12,421 bases of DNA from the NCBI GenBank assembly GCA_009788135.1, contig WQSA01000030.1, positions 4,194 through 16,614 of the forward strand, read 5' to 3'. The translations under genes were made by a program, and so were the position numbers. The stretch is from Candidatus Fibrimonadales bacterium. GTDB lineage: Bacteria; Fibrobacterota; Fibrobacteria; Fibrobacterales; Fibrobacteraceae. Below are positions 5,843 to 11,516 of the stretch, in pieces (positions within the stretch are counted from its first letter, which is position 1; each line of letters opens with the position of its first letter). The notes below the pieces were generated by a model, which worked only from the letters and a program-made list of their open reading frames with translations, did no database searches and was not told where the DNA came from.

Positions 5843-6918
5843 AATACCCACCCCATAGCGGTGAAAACTGCTCCTAGCGCAAGCAAAATCAGGCTTAGCG
5901 GCAGCAAAAATTTCCATTCAAAGCTCATAAGCTGGTCAATTCTGGGCCTTAGCCAAGTCCAGCGAAACATCATGTATAGCCATATCAAAAAGTAAATTTT
6001 TGCAAACATCCAAACCAAGTCCGGAACTGCCAAAAGAATGTTATCCACGCTTTCAATGCCAATCAAAGGAGCTTGCCAGCCTCCCAAAAAGAAAATTGAG
6101 CCAAGCGCTGAGGCGCCTATTATGTTTATGTACTCGGTTAGGTAGAACATGGCAAAAGCAGTTCCAGTATATTCGGTATGAAAGCCGGCTGTCAATTCCT
6201 GCTCCGCTTCTGCAATATCAAAAGGCGCGCGGTTGAGTTCCGCCGTGCTTATGCACATGAACATCAGAAATCCCACGAATCCTAAAACAGGCAGTTTGAA
6301 AATCCACCAGTCAAAGACTGTTCCGCTTTGCGTTGCGATAATATCGTTCAGGGATGCGCTGCCGGAAATCATCACAACGAATAGCATAATTACAGCGAAA
6401 GAGACTTCGTAGCTTATCATCTGCGCACCGCTTCTCAGCGCGCTTAAAAGCGAATATTTGTTATTTGAAGCCCATCCGCCCAAAAGAATTGCGAAAAGTC
6501 CGAGCCCGTTTATCGCTATTATGGCCGGCACCGCAAAATCCAAATCTATCACCTGCCATTGCTCGCCAAATGGAATGAGCGCCAGAGTGAAGAATGGAGC
6601 GGTAAGGGAAATCATGGGCGCAAGATAATACATTATTGTATCAACGCCTTTTGGGGAATAAACTTCCTTGAAAAGCAATTTGGTGACATCCGCAACGGTT
6701 TGCAAAACCCCATGCCATCCGAGCCGCATAGGCCCAAGTCTGCACTGAATATGCGCACATACTTTGCGTTCCATGTAAATTAAAATTGGCGCAGAGCCTA
6801 TACCTACGGCTAAAACCGCAATCACCGCAAGAATCACGTTTATGCCCAAGGCGAGTTCTGGCCACGGCGAGTATTCTCGCACCATATCGCCTATAAAATT
6901 GGGAATGCCAAAGGTCAT
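5839..6918 (-). CDS. nuoH: NADH-quinone oxidoreductase subunit H
   Basis: Membrane-arm subunit at the junction with the peripheral arm, forming much of the quinone-binding chamber and the start of the proton path. Its 359 residues have about eight hydrophobic segments. Family landmarks visible are YMERKV (48-53), CRLGPMRLGWHGVLQTVADV (59-78), GGWASNNKYSLLSALRSGAQ (147-166), the acidic loop ELNRAPFDIAEAEQEL (227-242) near the quinone channel, and RWTWLRPRIDQLM (319-331). The ATG has no Shine-Dalgarno and lies exactly 7 nt after a TTCTACATT element, predicting a leaderless mRNA. In most genomes nuoH follows nuoG; here it heads a two-gene nuoHI unit, divergent from an nifU-like gene. The rest of complex I must be encoded elsewhere. 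Confidence 0.96.
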   Translation of the reverse strand: MTFGIPNFIGDMVREYSPWPELALGINVILAVIAVLAVGIGSAPILIYMERKVCAHIQCRLGPMRLGWHGVLQTVADVTKLLFKEVYSPKGVDTIMYYLAPMISLTAPFFTLALIPFGEQWQVIDLDFAVPAIIAINGLGLFAILLGGWASNNKYSLLSALRSGAQMISYEVSFAVIMLFVVMISGSASLNDIIATQSGTVFDWWIFKLPVLGFVGFLMFMCISTAELNRAPFDIAEAEQELTAGFHTEYTGTAFAMFYLTEYINIIGASALGSIFFLGGWQAPLIGIESVDNILLAVPDLVWMFAKIYFLIWLYMMFRWTWLRPRIDQLMSFEWKFLLPLSLILLALGAVFTAMGWVL

Positions 6919-6925
6919 GGAGATG

Positions 6926-6934
6926 AATGTAGAA
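6926..6934 (-). promoter_or_regulatory. Predicted leaderless promoter of nuoHI (-10 region)
   Basis: Minus strand TTCTACATT followed by 7 nt (CATCTCC) and the nuoH ATG. Same spacing as at sufC and the chemoreceptor gene; no Shine-Dalgarno and no clear -35. Confidence 0.5.
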
Positions 6935-6941
6935 AAATTTT

Positions 6942-6950
6942 TTCTATATT
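6942..6950 (+). promoter_or_regulatory. Predicted promoter (-10 region) of the nifU-like operon
   Basis: TTCTATATT on the plus strand, 12 nt before the ATG at 6963. Initiation about 7 nt downstream gives a leader of only about 6 nt (CCTGTT or similar), without a Shine-Dalgarno. Right arm of the inverted repeat shared with nuoH. Confidence 0.5.
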
Positions 6951-6962
6951 TTTTATCCTGTT

Positions 6963-7664
6963 ATGGAAGTTCCCGAAAACTTGGCTCAAATAGCACGCTT
7001 TCCTAAGCGGCGCGGGGCAATATTTCAAATGGAAGCTGATAATAGAGGGTTTGCCTTGGTGGATGTCAAGTGCGGGACGCTGAAAATTTATGTTTTGATA
7101 GACCCGGATACGGACCAGATTTTAGATACGAAGTTTTTCACTTACGGGGGCCCGTTGCTAACAGCTTTGGCAGATATTCTATGCGAAGGGCTTTTGGGCA
7201 AAAAAATAGACGAAATTCAGAATTTATTGCAAGATTTTCAAACCGTGGCAAGTTTGCCAGCTATGATTGCAGAGACTTACCCGGAAAAAAAGAATGTCGC
7301 TTTCGCAGCCAGAGCCGCTATGGGCAGCGAAAAACTGAAAGCCTGCACCGCTGAGGGCAGAACAGAAGCCGATGCACAGTGGGAAGCGCTTAGCGAAAGC
7401 CAGAAACTTGAAAAAATAGAAGAATGCCTGAATGAATATGTGCGAGCCATGCTTGCAGGCGACGGCGGCGGTTTGGAAGTGCTGGGTATCAAAGATGGGA
7501 ATACCGTTGTGATACGCTATCATGGAGCTTGCGCCGGTTGCGGAGCCGCGAGCGGCGGTACCTTGTATTACATAGGAGACCAGCTTCAACAGCATGTTTA
7601 TTATGGCTTGATGGTAGAACCGGAAATACAAACTTTAAATACAGGAGAAGTTTATGTCCCTTGA
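6963..7664 (+). CDS. NifU-like protein: eroded IscU-type scaffold domain plus C-terminal Nfu domain
   Basis: 233 residues in two parts. The C-terminal part (about 150-233) is an Nfu domain with YHGACAGCGAASGGTLYYI and the CxxC pair Cys190/Cys193, which holds or transfers an Fe-S cluster between two subunits. The N-terminal part (about 10-120) aligns by eye with the IscU/NifU scaffold: VKCGTLKIYVLID, then TKFFTYGGPLLTALADILCEGLLGKKIDEI, close to the family's TYGCG...GKT-DEA wording. Of the three scaffold cysteines only the first is kept (Cys37); the YGCG cysteine is Gly, the later HC pair reads VA, and the Asp after the first Cys is Thr. It probably cannot build clusters in the classical way and may be a carrier or structural relic. 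It is divergent from nuoHI and first of a three-gene operon, overlapping the next gene by 11 nt. Confidence 0.82.
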   Translation: MEVPENLAQIARFPKRRGAIFQMEADNRGFALVDVKCGTLKIYVLIDPDTDQILDTKFFTYGGPLLTALADILCEGLLGKKIDEIQNLLQDFQTVASLPAMIAETYPEKKNVAFAARAAMGSEKLKACTAEGRTEADAQWEALSESQKLEKIEECLNEYVRAMLAGDGGGLEVLGIKDGNTVVIRYHGACAGCGAASGGTLYYIGDQLQQHVYYGLMVEPEIQTLNTGEVYVP

Positions 7665-8067
7665 AATCCCGGCAGAGTTGCTTTCGCCAACGGTTGAAGA
7701 ACTGGAAGAAAAAACAGCCCAAGACCTGGCTACAAAATGGAAACTGCGCAAACGTCCAGGAAAAAAAGAGAGAATCGCTTTAAAGCGCGAAAAAGATGTG
7801 GCTAAGCTAGAAGCCATAGCAGAGGAAATAAACAAACCCAAACAGCCTTCCATAAATAATTTGAGTTCTCTGTTTGTCCAAAATGTTCCGAAAAAATTTT
7901 CGCTAAGCGATGTAAATATCAATAATAACATCAATCATAACACGAAAATCTTGCGCCCAACTTTAAGGGTATCATTGGGAGAATTGCCGCCAAAGCCTAT
8001 TATAACTGTAACCGCTCCGCCGCCTGCTCGCAAGAGAGGCCGACCGCCTAAAGTCAAACCAGTATGA
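7654..8067 (+). CDS. Small basic protein with C-terminal AT-hook-like motif, unknown function
   Basis: 137 residues, family not recognised. The N-terminal 60 are charged and helical (ELEEKTAQDLATKWKLRKRP, then alternating Lys/Glu), the middle is Asn-rich (LSDVNINNNINHNTK), and the C-terminus is Pro-rich, ending in ARKRGRPPKVKPV. The core RGRP flanked by basic residues (126-133) is the AT-hook signature known to bind the minor groove of AT-rich DNA, so DNA binding is plausible but unproven. Short Lys/Pro tails can mimic this motif by chance. The start has a good Shine-Dalgarno (AGGAG, 7643-7647) within the end of the nifU-like gene, which it overlaps by 11 nt; its TGA overlaps the next ATG as ATGA. 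Confidence 0.75.
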   Translation: MSLEIPAELLSPTVEELEEKTAQDLATKWKLRKRPGKKERIALKREKDVAKLEAIAEEINKPKQPSINNLSSLFVQNVPKKFSLSDVNINNNINHNTKILRPTLRVSLGELPPKPIITVTAPPPARKRGRPPKVKPV

Positions 8068-8687
8068 AGAAGCGGTATTTAAGGGCTGTTTTATTTTTTT
8101 TGGGTATAGCTGGCATTGTGGCATATTCGCTTTACCCCAAAAAAAAGGAGGTGGAGTGCCTTGAAGCAAAATCGCATTCTTATGGAGATGCTCAGATTGA
8201 TGATGTTTCTTTCAGGTGCACATTGCCTGATGAAAGCACAAATTGCGGAATAGCTTTTTCTTTTGATGACGATATAAACTGGAATTTTATGGATTTTCTT
8301 GTGCTGAATTTGCAAAGCTCTGAAAATTTCAAAGAGCTTATAGTTCAAGTATTAACTTATGACCCTGACAACCGCAAGAACAAACCTGCTCTAAAGGAAA
8401 TTCATTTAAATCCGGGCACAAATCGTTATTCAATTGCGATGGATCATTTTTACACGCCGGATTACTGGTTTGAGCAGCAGAATGCAAAGAACACTCACAA
8501 TGCAAGGAGATTTTCCTCTGTAATCGGTTTGGAAATATACTCCGGTTGGAAAAACCCATCGGATACTCCTTTGGAATTAAAAGTTGAAAGCATTTGCGCT
8601 GAGGGCTTAAGCAACATCTCTTTTGTGCTTCTTGTGATTTACCTTGCAATTTTAATAGCCATAGCTATAAGCGCAAGGATTCATTAG
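8064..8687 (+). CDS. Extracytoplasmic protein with N- and C-terminal membrane segments, unknown function
   Basis: 207 residues, not recognised. A basic start (MKKRYLR) and hydrophobic stretch at 8-24 are followed by a polar domain (about 30-180) and a second hydrophobic segment (185-204, ISFVLLVIYLAILIAIAISA), with only ARIH after it. The polar domain looks like a beta-sandwich: alternating strands, aromatic residues, and phrases such as FMDFLVLNLQSS, KEIHLNPGTNRYSI and FSSVIGLEIYSGW. This resembles carbohydrate-binding or sensor ectodomains of membrane regulators, but here no cytoplasmic output domain follows. Four cysteines (32, 52, 61, 178) could pair outside the membrane. It is last in the nifU-like operon (ATGA overlap with the gene before, weak ribosome site), and its TAG interlocks with the convergent flgF stop. 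A T8 run (8094-8101) and an A8 run (8139-8146) lie near the 5' end. Confidence 0.75.
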   Translation: MKKRYLRAVLFFLGIAGIVAYSLYPKKKEVECLEAKSHSYGDAQIDDVSFRCTLPDESTNCGIAFSFDDDINWNFMDFLVLNLQSSENFKELIVQVLTYDPDNRKNKPALKEIHLNPGTNRYSIAMDHFYTPDYWFEQQNAKNTHNARRFSSVIGLEIYSGWKNPSDTPLELKVESICAEGLSNISFVLLVIYLAILIAIAISARIH

Positions 8688-9421
8688 CCTACTCTGCCAA
8701 TTTCAGACACGGCTTTTGCCAAAGTTTCGTCTGAGGATGTAACTGATTTCTGATTGGCTTCATAATTTCTCTGAAATCTTATCATTTCCACCATTGAGTC
8801 AACTACGCTGACGTTGGAGGCTTCCAGAAATCCTTGTTTTAAGGTTGTGTTAACTGCACGGTCTGGTTCGTCTCCGTTTTTGGCGTAATAAAGATTAAAA
8901 CCTTCGCGTCCAAGCTGGGTTCTTTTGTCTGGAAAGTCAACAATTGAGAGTTTCCCAACGTCTTTTCCATCTGCATAAACCTTTCCCGAAGCCGAGACTG
9001 CAAATTCATGCGCTTCGTCCATGCTGATTGGGCGTCCGTCTTCGCCAAGCACTTTGTATCCTTGCAAGGTTACCAGTTCGCCCATTGCATTGCGCGTAAA
9101 ACTGCCGTTTCTGGTATAACGGATGCCATTTTCTGTTTCAACTTCAAAAAAACCTTCCCTTTCAAGCGCTAAATCAAAGGGATTATCGGTAATTATCATG
9201 CTGCCTTGCGAGTAATCGATATAGTTTTCGGACATTTGGTGTTCTTCGTCCTGATGAAGCTTTAATTCGTCGTTTCGCCTATGCTCAACCTGGGCAATGC
9301 TTGCCATAAGAGACTTTTTGAAGCCTGCAGTTGTGGCATTTGAGAGATTGTGGGTAGTATTATCCATCATCTCCTGCAGGAGCATCATTCCATTGCGTGC
9401 TGAGTAAAGACCATTAACCAT
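8684..9421 (-). CDS. flgF: Flagellar basal-body rod protein FlgF (FlgF/FlgG family)
   Basis: Component of the periplasmic flagellar rod, exported by the flagellar type III system without a cleaved signal. Its 245 residues fit FlgF. Landmarks are MVNGLYSARNGM (1-12) and HNLSNATTAGFKKS (24-37), the N-terminal rod motif; the central part NPFDLALEREGFFEVETENG (80-99) followed by RYTRNGSF and YKVLGEDGRPI; and the C-terminal rod helix with QGFLEASNVSVVDSMVEMIR (196-215) and NYEANQKSV. FlgG is the alternative; length and the central wording favour FlgF. The gene stands alone: no flgG or other flagellar structural gene is adjacent. It is preceded by a textbook sigma-54-type promoter ending 11 nt before the ATG, with no Shine-Dalgarno. 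The N-terminal motif must include Met1, so a later start is unlikely. Confidence 0.88.
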   Translation of the reverse strand: MVNGLYSARNGMMLLQEMMDNTTHNLSNATTAGFKKSLMASIAQVEHRRNDELKLHQDEEHQMSENYIDYSQGSMIITDNPFDLALEREGFFEVETENGIRYTRNGSFTRNAMGELVTLQGYKVLGEDGRPISMDEAHEFAVSASGKVYADGKDVGKLSIVDFPDKRTQLGREGFNLYYAKNGDEPDRAVNTTLKQGFLEASNVSVVDSMVEMIRFQRNYEANQKSVTSSDETLAKAVSEIGRVG

Positions 9422-9432
9422 GCAATATATAA

Positions 9433-9448
9433 TGCAAAAACCGTGCCA
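9433..9448 (-). promoter_or_regulatory. Sigma-54 (RpoN) type promoter of flgF
   Basis: Minus strand reads TGGCACGGTTTTTGCA, a full match to the sigma-54 consensus TGGCACG-N4-TTGCA. The -24 GG is at 9447-9446 and the -12 GC at 9435-9434, with the correct 10-bp spacing. Sigma-54 control of rod and hook genes is well known in several flagellated lineages. Counting from the -12 C puts +1 at about 9422, one base before the ATG. An RpoN and an enhancer-binding activator are required but not in this window. Confidence 0.85.
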
Positions 9449-9468
9449 TTATGATTCCAGCATAAATT

Positions 9469-11460
9469 TTAAATCTTAAATCTATTCACAATGTCATTCA
9501 AATCTTCTGCCATTCCAGACAAATCCGAGGCAGAGGAATTCACCAAGCCAGCACCCTGGGCAGAGCCTTTAGCGGCACCGCTCATTGAATGAAGATCTTT
9601 GGAAGTATTGTTTGCGCCCTGAGCAGCTTCGTCTGCATGCGTTGAAACTTCTCCAGCTCTTTTTGCAACCTCGCTTATTGCGCTTGCAACGCGCTTTGCA
9701 TTGGAGTTCGCTTGAGCAACGTTGTTCGTAATATCGTTGCTGGCTTTGGTTTGCTGATCGATGTGCCCGGCTATATCTTCCACAGATCGGTTTATTTGCG
9801 AAATAATGCCGCTTACATCGTTAATTACGGCAACTGCATTGTTTGTGCCGCTTTGAATGCCCTCAATGCGATGAGCTATATCGTCTGCGCTTTTAGCGCT
9901 CTGGTTTGCAAGTTCCTTTATTTCTCCTGCAACAACAGCAAAGCCCTTGCCAGCCTCTCCTGCGCTTGCGGCTTCAATAGTGGCATTCAATGCTAGCAAA
10001 TTGGTTTTATCCGCTATTCTTTTTATAACATCCGTAACGTGCCCAATCTCTTTTGCCGCTGCGCCAAGCGTGCTCATAACGTTTGTGGCATTGGAGGCTT
10101 TGCCTGTGGCTTCCGAGGCTATTTTGCGAACATCGCCCGTGTTGCCTGCAATTTGTCTTATGCTTGCGCTCATTTCCTCTATAGAAGTTGCTATTGTGTT
10201 CATGTTCGCATACATTTGATCTGCGGCACCCGATACTTCGTTTGCATTAGACGAAACATTTTCTGCAGCGTCTGCCATTGAGCTTATGCTTTTAGCCATT
10301 TGCTTTGTTGTGCCTTCAATATTCGTTGATTTTCCTACCATTTCGCCGGAGCCTTGAGCGAGCTCTTCGCTAACTGTTGAAAGGTGCGTGGATTCCTTAG
10401 CGAGCTTTGTGGATTTTAATTTCAAATCTTTCACAATTTCAGACATCTTCTGGAAGAATCCATCCAAATTTGTTGCCACCGTGCCGAACTCATCTTTTCG
10501 CAGTATGTTTGCGCGAACAGCCAGGTTTCCGCTAGCGCCGTCTTTAATCACGTTCACAATCCTTTTGAGCGGAGCGGTCATATTTCTTATGTGCACCCAA
10601 AACACAACAAATAAAATTAACAGACCTATAACAGCGGTTATTATTGCGCTCATCCCTATTTCGTAAAGAACCCTGTAAATTTCAGTTTTTGGGACTTCAA
10701 TTAAAACTGTCCATCCCGTGCTTGGAATCATAGTGCGAATTTCCTCTTTATTTTCAATTTCCGTTGAATCGGAAACCGAGAGCAACTGCCCGCCTTTGCT
10801 CAAAAGCGAAACTCGCATAGACTTGCTGAAACCAACCTCTTTAAGCAAACCTGTGAGTTGGCCCAGAGCAATGTCTGCAGTGGCGACTCCCACGAAATTT
10901 CCTTTGTGCATGAGCCTGTATGAGTAGGTCACCATCATTATATTTCCTGCGCCTTCGTCAAAATAAGGTTCGCTCCAATAATTGCTTGCAAGTTTTTTCG
11001 GTTCTGCATACCATTCCATCCCATGGTATTCATAGTCTTTATTCCCGGCATTGGCATCCAGCTCTATTTTGCCGCCGGATTTGAACATATACGGCATATA
11101 CCATTTGCCCTTTGATTTAAAATATTCCGGCTCAAAAGCAAAACAGGCTCCGAATATATTAGCAGATTGCGAGCGCAAGCCCCGTTCCAAAATAGGTTCA
11201 AAATGTTTCTCTATATGAGCGCTATCCGGCAGTGGAAGCGTTTCTACAACGGAAATAGAGGCCATTTCCACTGTTTGTTCGACTCTGCCAAGAAAAACGT
11301 TCATTCTTTCCACCGCAACGTTCGATTGGTTTTTAACTTTTTCCATAGTTTCTTCCGATATCTTGCTTTCCGCAGAAAAGAAGAGAATGGCGAAAATAGC
11401 GCACAAAGCTATACTTGTTGCTATGAGGATATGCATGCTTAAACGAGTTGAAAAATTCAT
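9469..11460 (-). CDS. Methyl-accepting chemotaxis protein with extracellular Cache domain
   Basis: Membrane chemoreceptor of 663 residues that senses a ligand outside the cell and controls CheA through CheW. Order: TM1 about 10-29; extracytoplasmic Cache-type domain about 30-268; TM2 about 269-290; HAMP about 291-343; signalling helices to the C-terminus. The hairpin tip that binds CheA/CheW is clear: IADKTNLLALNATIEAASAG (482-501) then EAGKGFAVVAGEIKELANQS. In the sensor domain, MEWYAEPKKLASNYWSEPYF (148-167), then MVTYSYR and VGVATADIAL are dCache-like; the Arg expected in amino-acid-sensing dCache domains before WY is absent (HGMEWY), so the ligand is unclear. No C-terminal CheR-binding pentapeptide is seen. 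The ATG has no Shine-Dalgarno and lies 7 nt after a TTCTATATT element, so a leaderless mRNA is predicted. flgF follows on the same strand but has its own promoter. Confidence 0.95.
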   Translation of the reverse strand: MNFSTRLSMHILIATSIALCAIFAILFFSAESKISEETMEKVKNQSNVAVERMNVFLGRVEQTVEMASISVVETLPLPDSAHIEKHFEPILERGLRSQSANIFGACFAFEPEYFKSKGKWYMPYMFKSGGKIELDANAGNKDYEYHGMEWYAEPKKLASNYWSEPYFDEGAGNIMMVTYSYRLMHKGNFVGVATADIALGQLTGLLKEVGFSKSMRVSLLSKGGQLLSVSDSTEIENKEEIRTMIPSTGWTVLIEVPKTEIYRVLYEIGMSAIITAVIGLLILFVVFWVHIRNMTAPLKRIVNVIKDGASGNLAVRANILRKDEFGTVATNLDGFFQKMSEIVKDLKLKSTKLAKESTHLSTVSEELAQGSGEMVGKSTNIEGTTKQMAKSISSMADAAENVSSNANEVSGAADQMYANMNTIATSIEEMSASIRQIAGNTGDVRKIASEATGKASNATNVMSTLGAAAKEIGHVTDVIKRIADKTNLLALNATIEAASAGEAGKGFAVVAGEIKELANQSAKSADDIAHRIEGIQSGTNNAVAVINDVSGIISQINRSVEDIAGHIDQQTKASNDITNNVAQANSNAKRVASAISEVAKRAGEVSTHADEAAQGANNTSKDLHSMSGAAKGSAQGAGLVNSSASDLSGMAEDLNDIVNRFKI

Positions 11461-11467
11461 AGGGAGA

Positions 11468-11476
11468 AATATAGAA
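11468..11476 (-). promoter_or_regulatory. Predicted leaderless promoter of the chemoreceptor gene (-10 region)
   Basis: Minus strand TTCTATATT followed by 7 nt (TCTCCCT) and the ATG at 11460. Same geometry as at sufC and nuoH. No Shine-Dalgarno; no clear -35 at normal spacing. Confidence 0.5.
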
Positions 11477-11479
11477 AAA

Positions 11480-11487
11480 TCTATATT
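11480..11487 (+). promoter_or_regulatory. Predicted recQ promoter (-10 region)
   Basis: TCTATATT on the plus strand with hexamer TATATT at 11482-11487. Initiation about 7 nt downstream gives a leader of about 23 nt containing AAGGAG (11507-11512), so recQ has a conventional ribosome binding site, unlike its divergent partner. Confidence 0.5.
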
Positions 11488-11516
11488 CCCTTATTCAAAT
11501 CTTATCAAGGAGCGAT

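Larger units (their letters stand above)
6926..6950. repeat. Inverted repeat forming back-to-back promoters, nuoH / nifU-like gene
   Basis: Left arm AATGTAGAAAAA (6926-6937) and right arm TTTTTCTATATT (6939-6950) are complementary at 11 of 12 positions with a single-base spacer. Each arm contains an outward-facing TTCTAYATT element. Confidence 0.7.
11468..11487. repeat. Perfect inverted repeat forming back-to-back promoters, chemoreceptor gene / recQ
   Basis: AATATAGA (11468-11475) and TCTATATT (11480-11487) are perfect 8-bp reverse complements with an AAAA spacer. Each arm is an outward-facing -10-like element. Flanking GGG (11462-11464) and CCC (11488-11490) extend the symmetry. Confidence 0.75.

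Noticed and set aside
5843..5917. N-terminal extension of nuoI by 25 residues
   Set aside because: The extension is wholly inside the end of nuoH in another frame; the ATGATGA overlap gives the natural coupled start and the family N-terminus.
8139..8160. A8 run followed by GGAGG as a possible programmed frameshift or internal start
   Set aside because: The zero frame continues through a full folded domain, the GGAGG is downstream of the slippery run instead of upstream as for -1 shifting, and the alternative frame after a TTG is only about 30 codons long.
9424..9436. TGCAATATATAATGCA-like near-palindrome before flgF as a sigma-70 type promoter or operator
   Set aside because: The TATATATT on the minus strand is only 2 nt from the ATG, too close for a -10 box; the full sigma-54 consensus overlapping it explains the conserved bases better.
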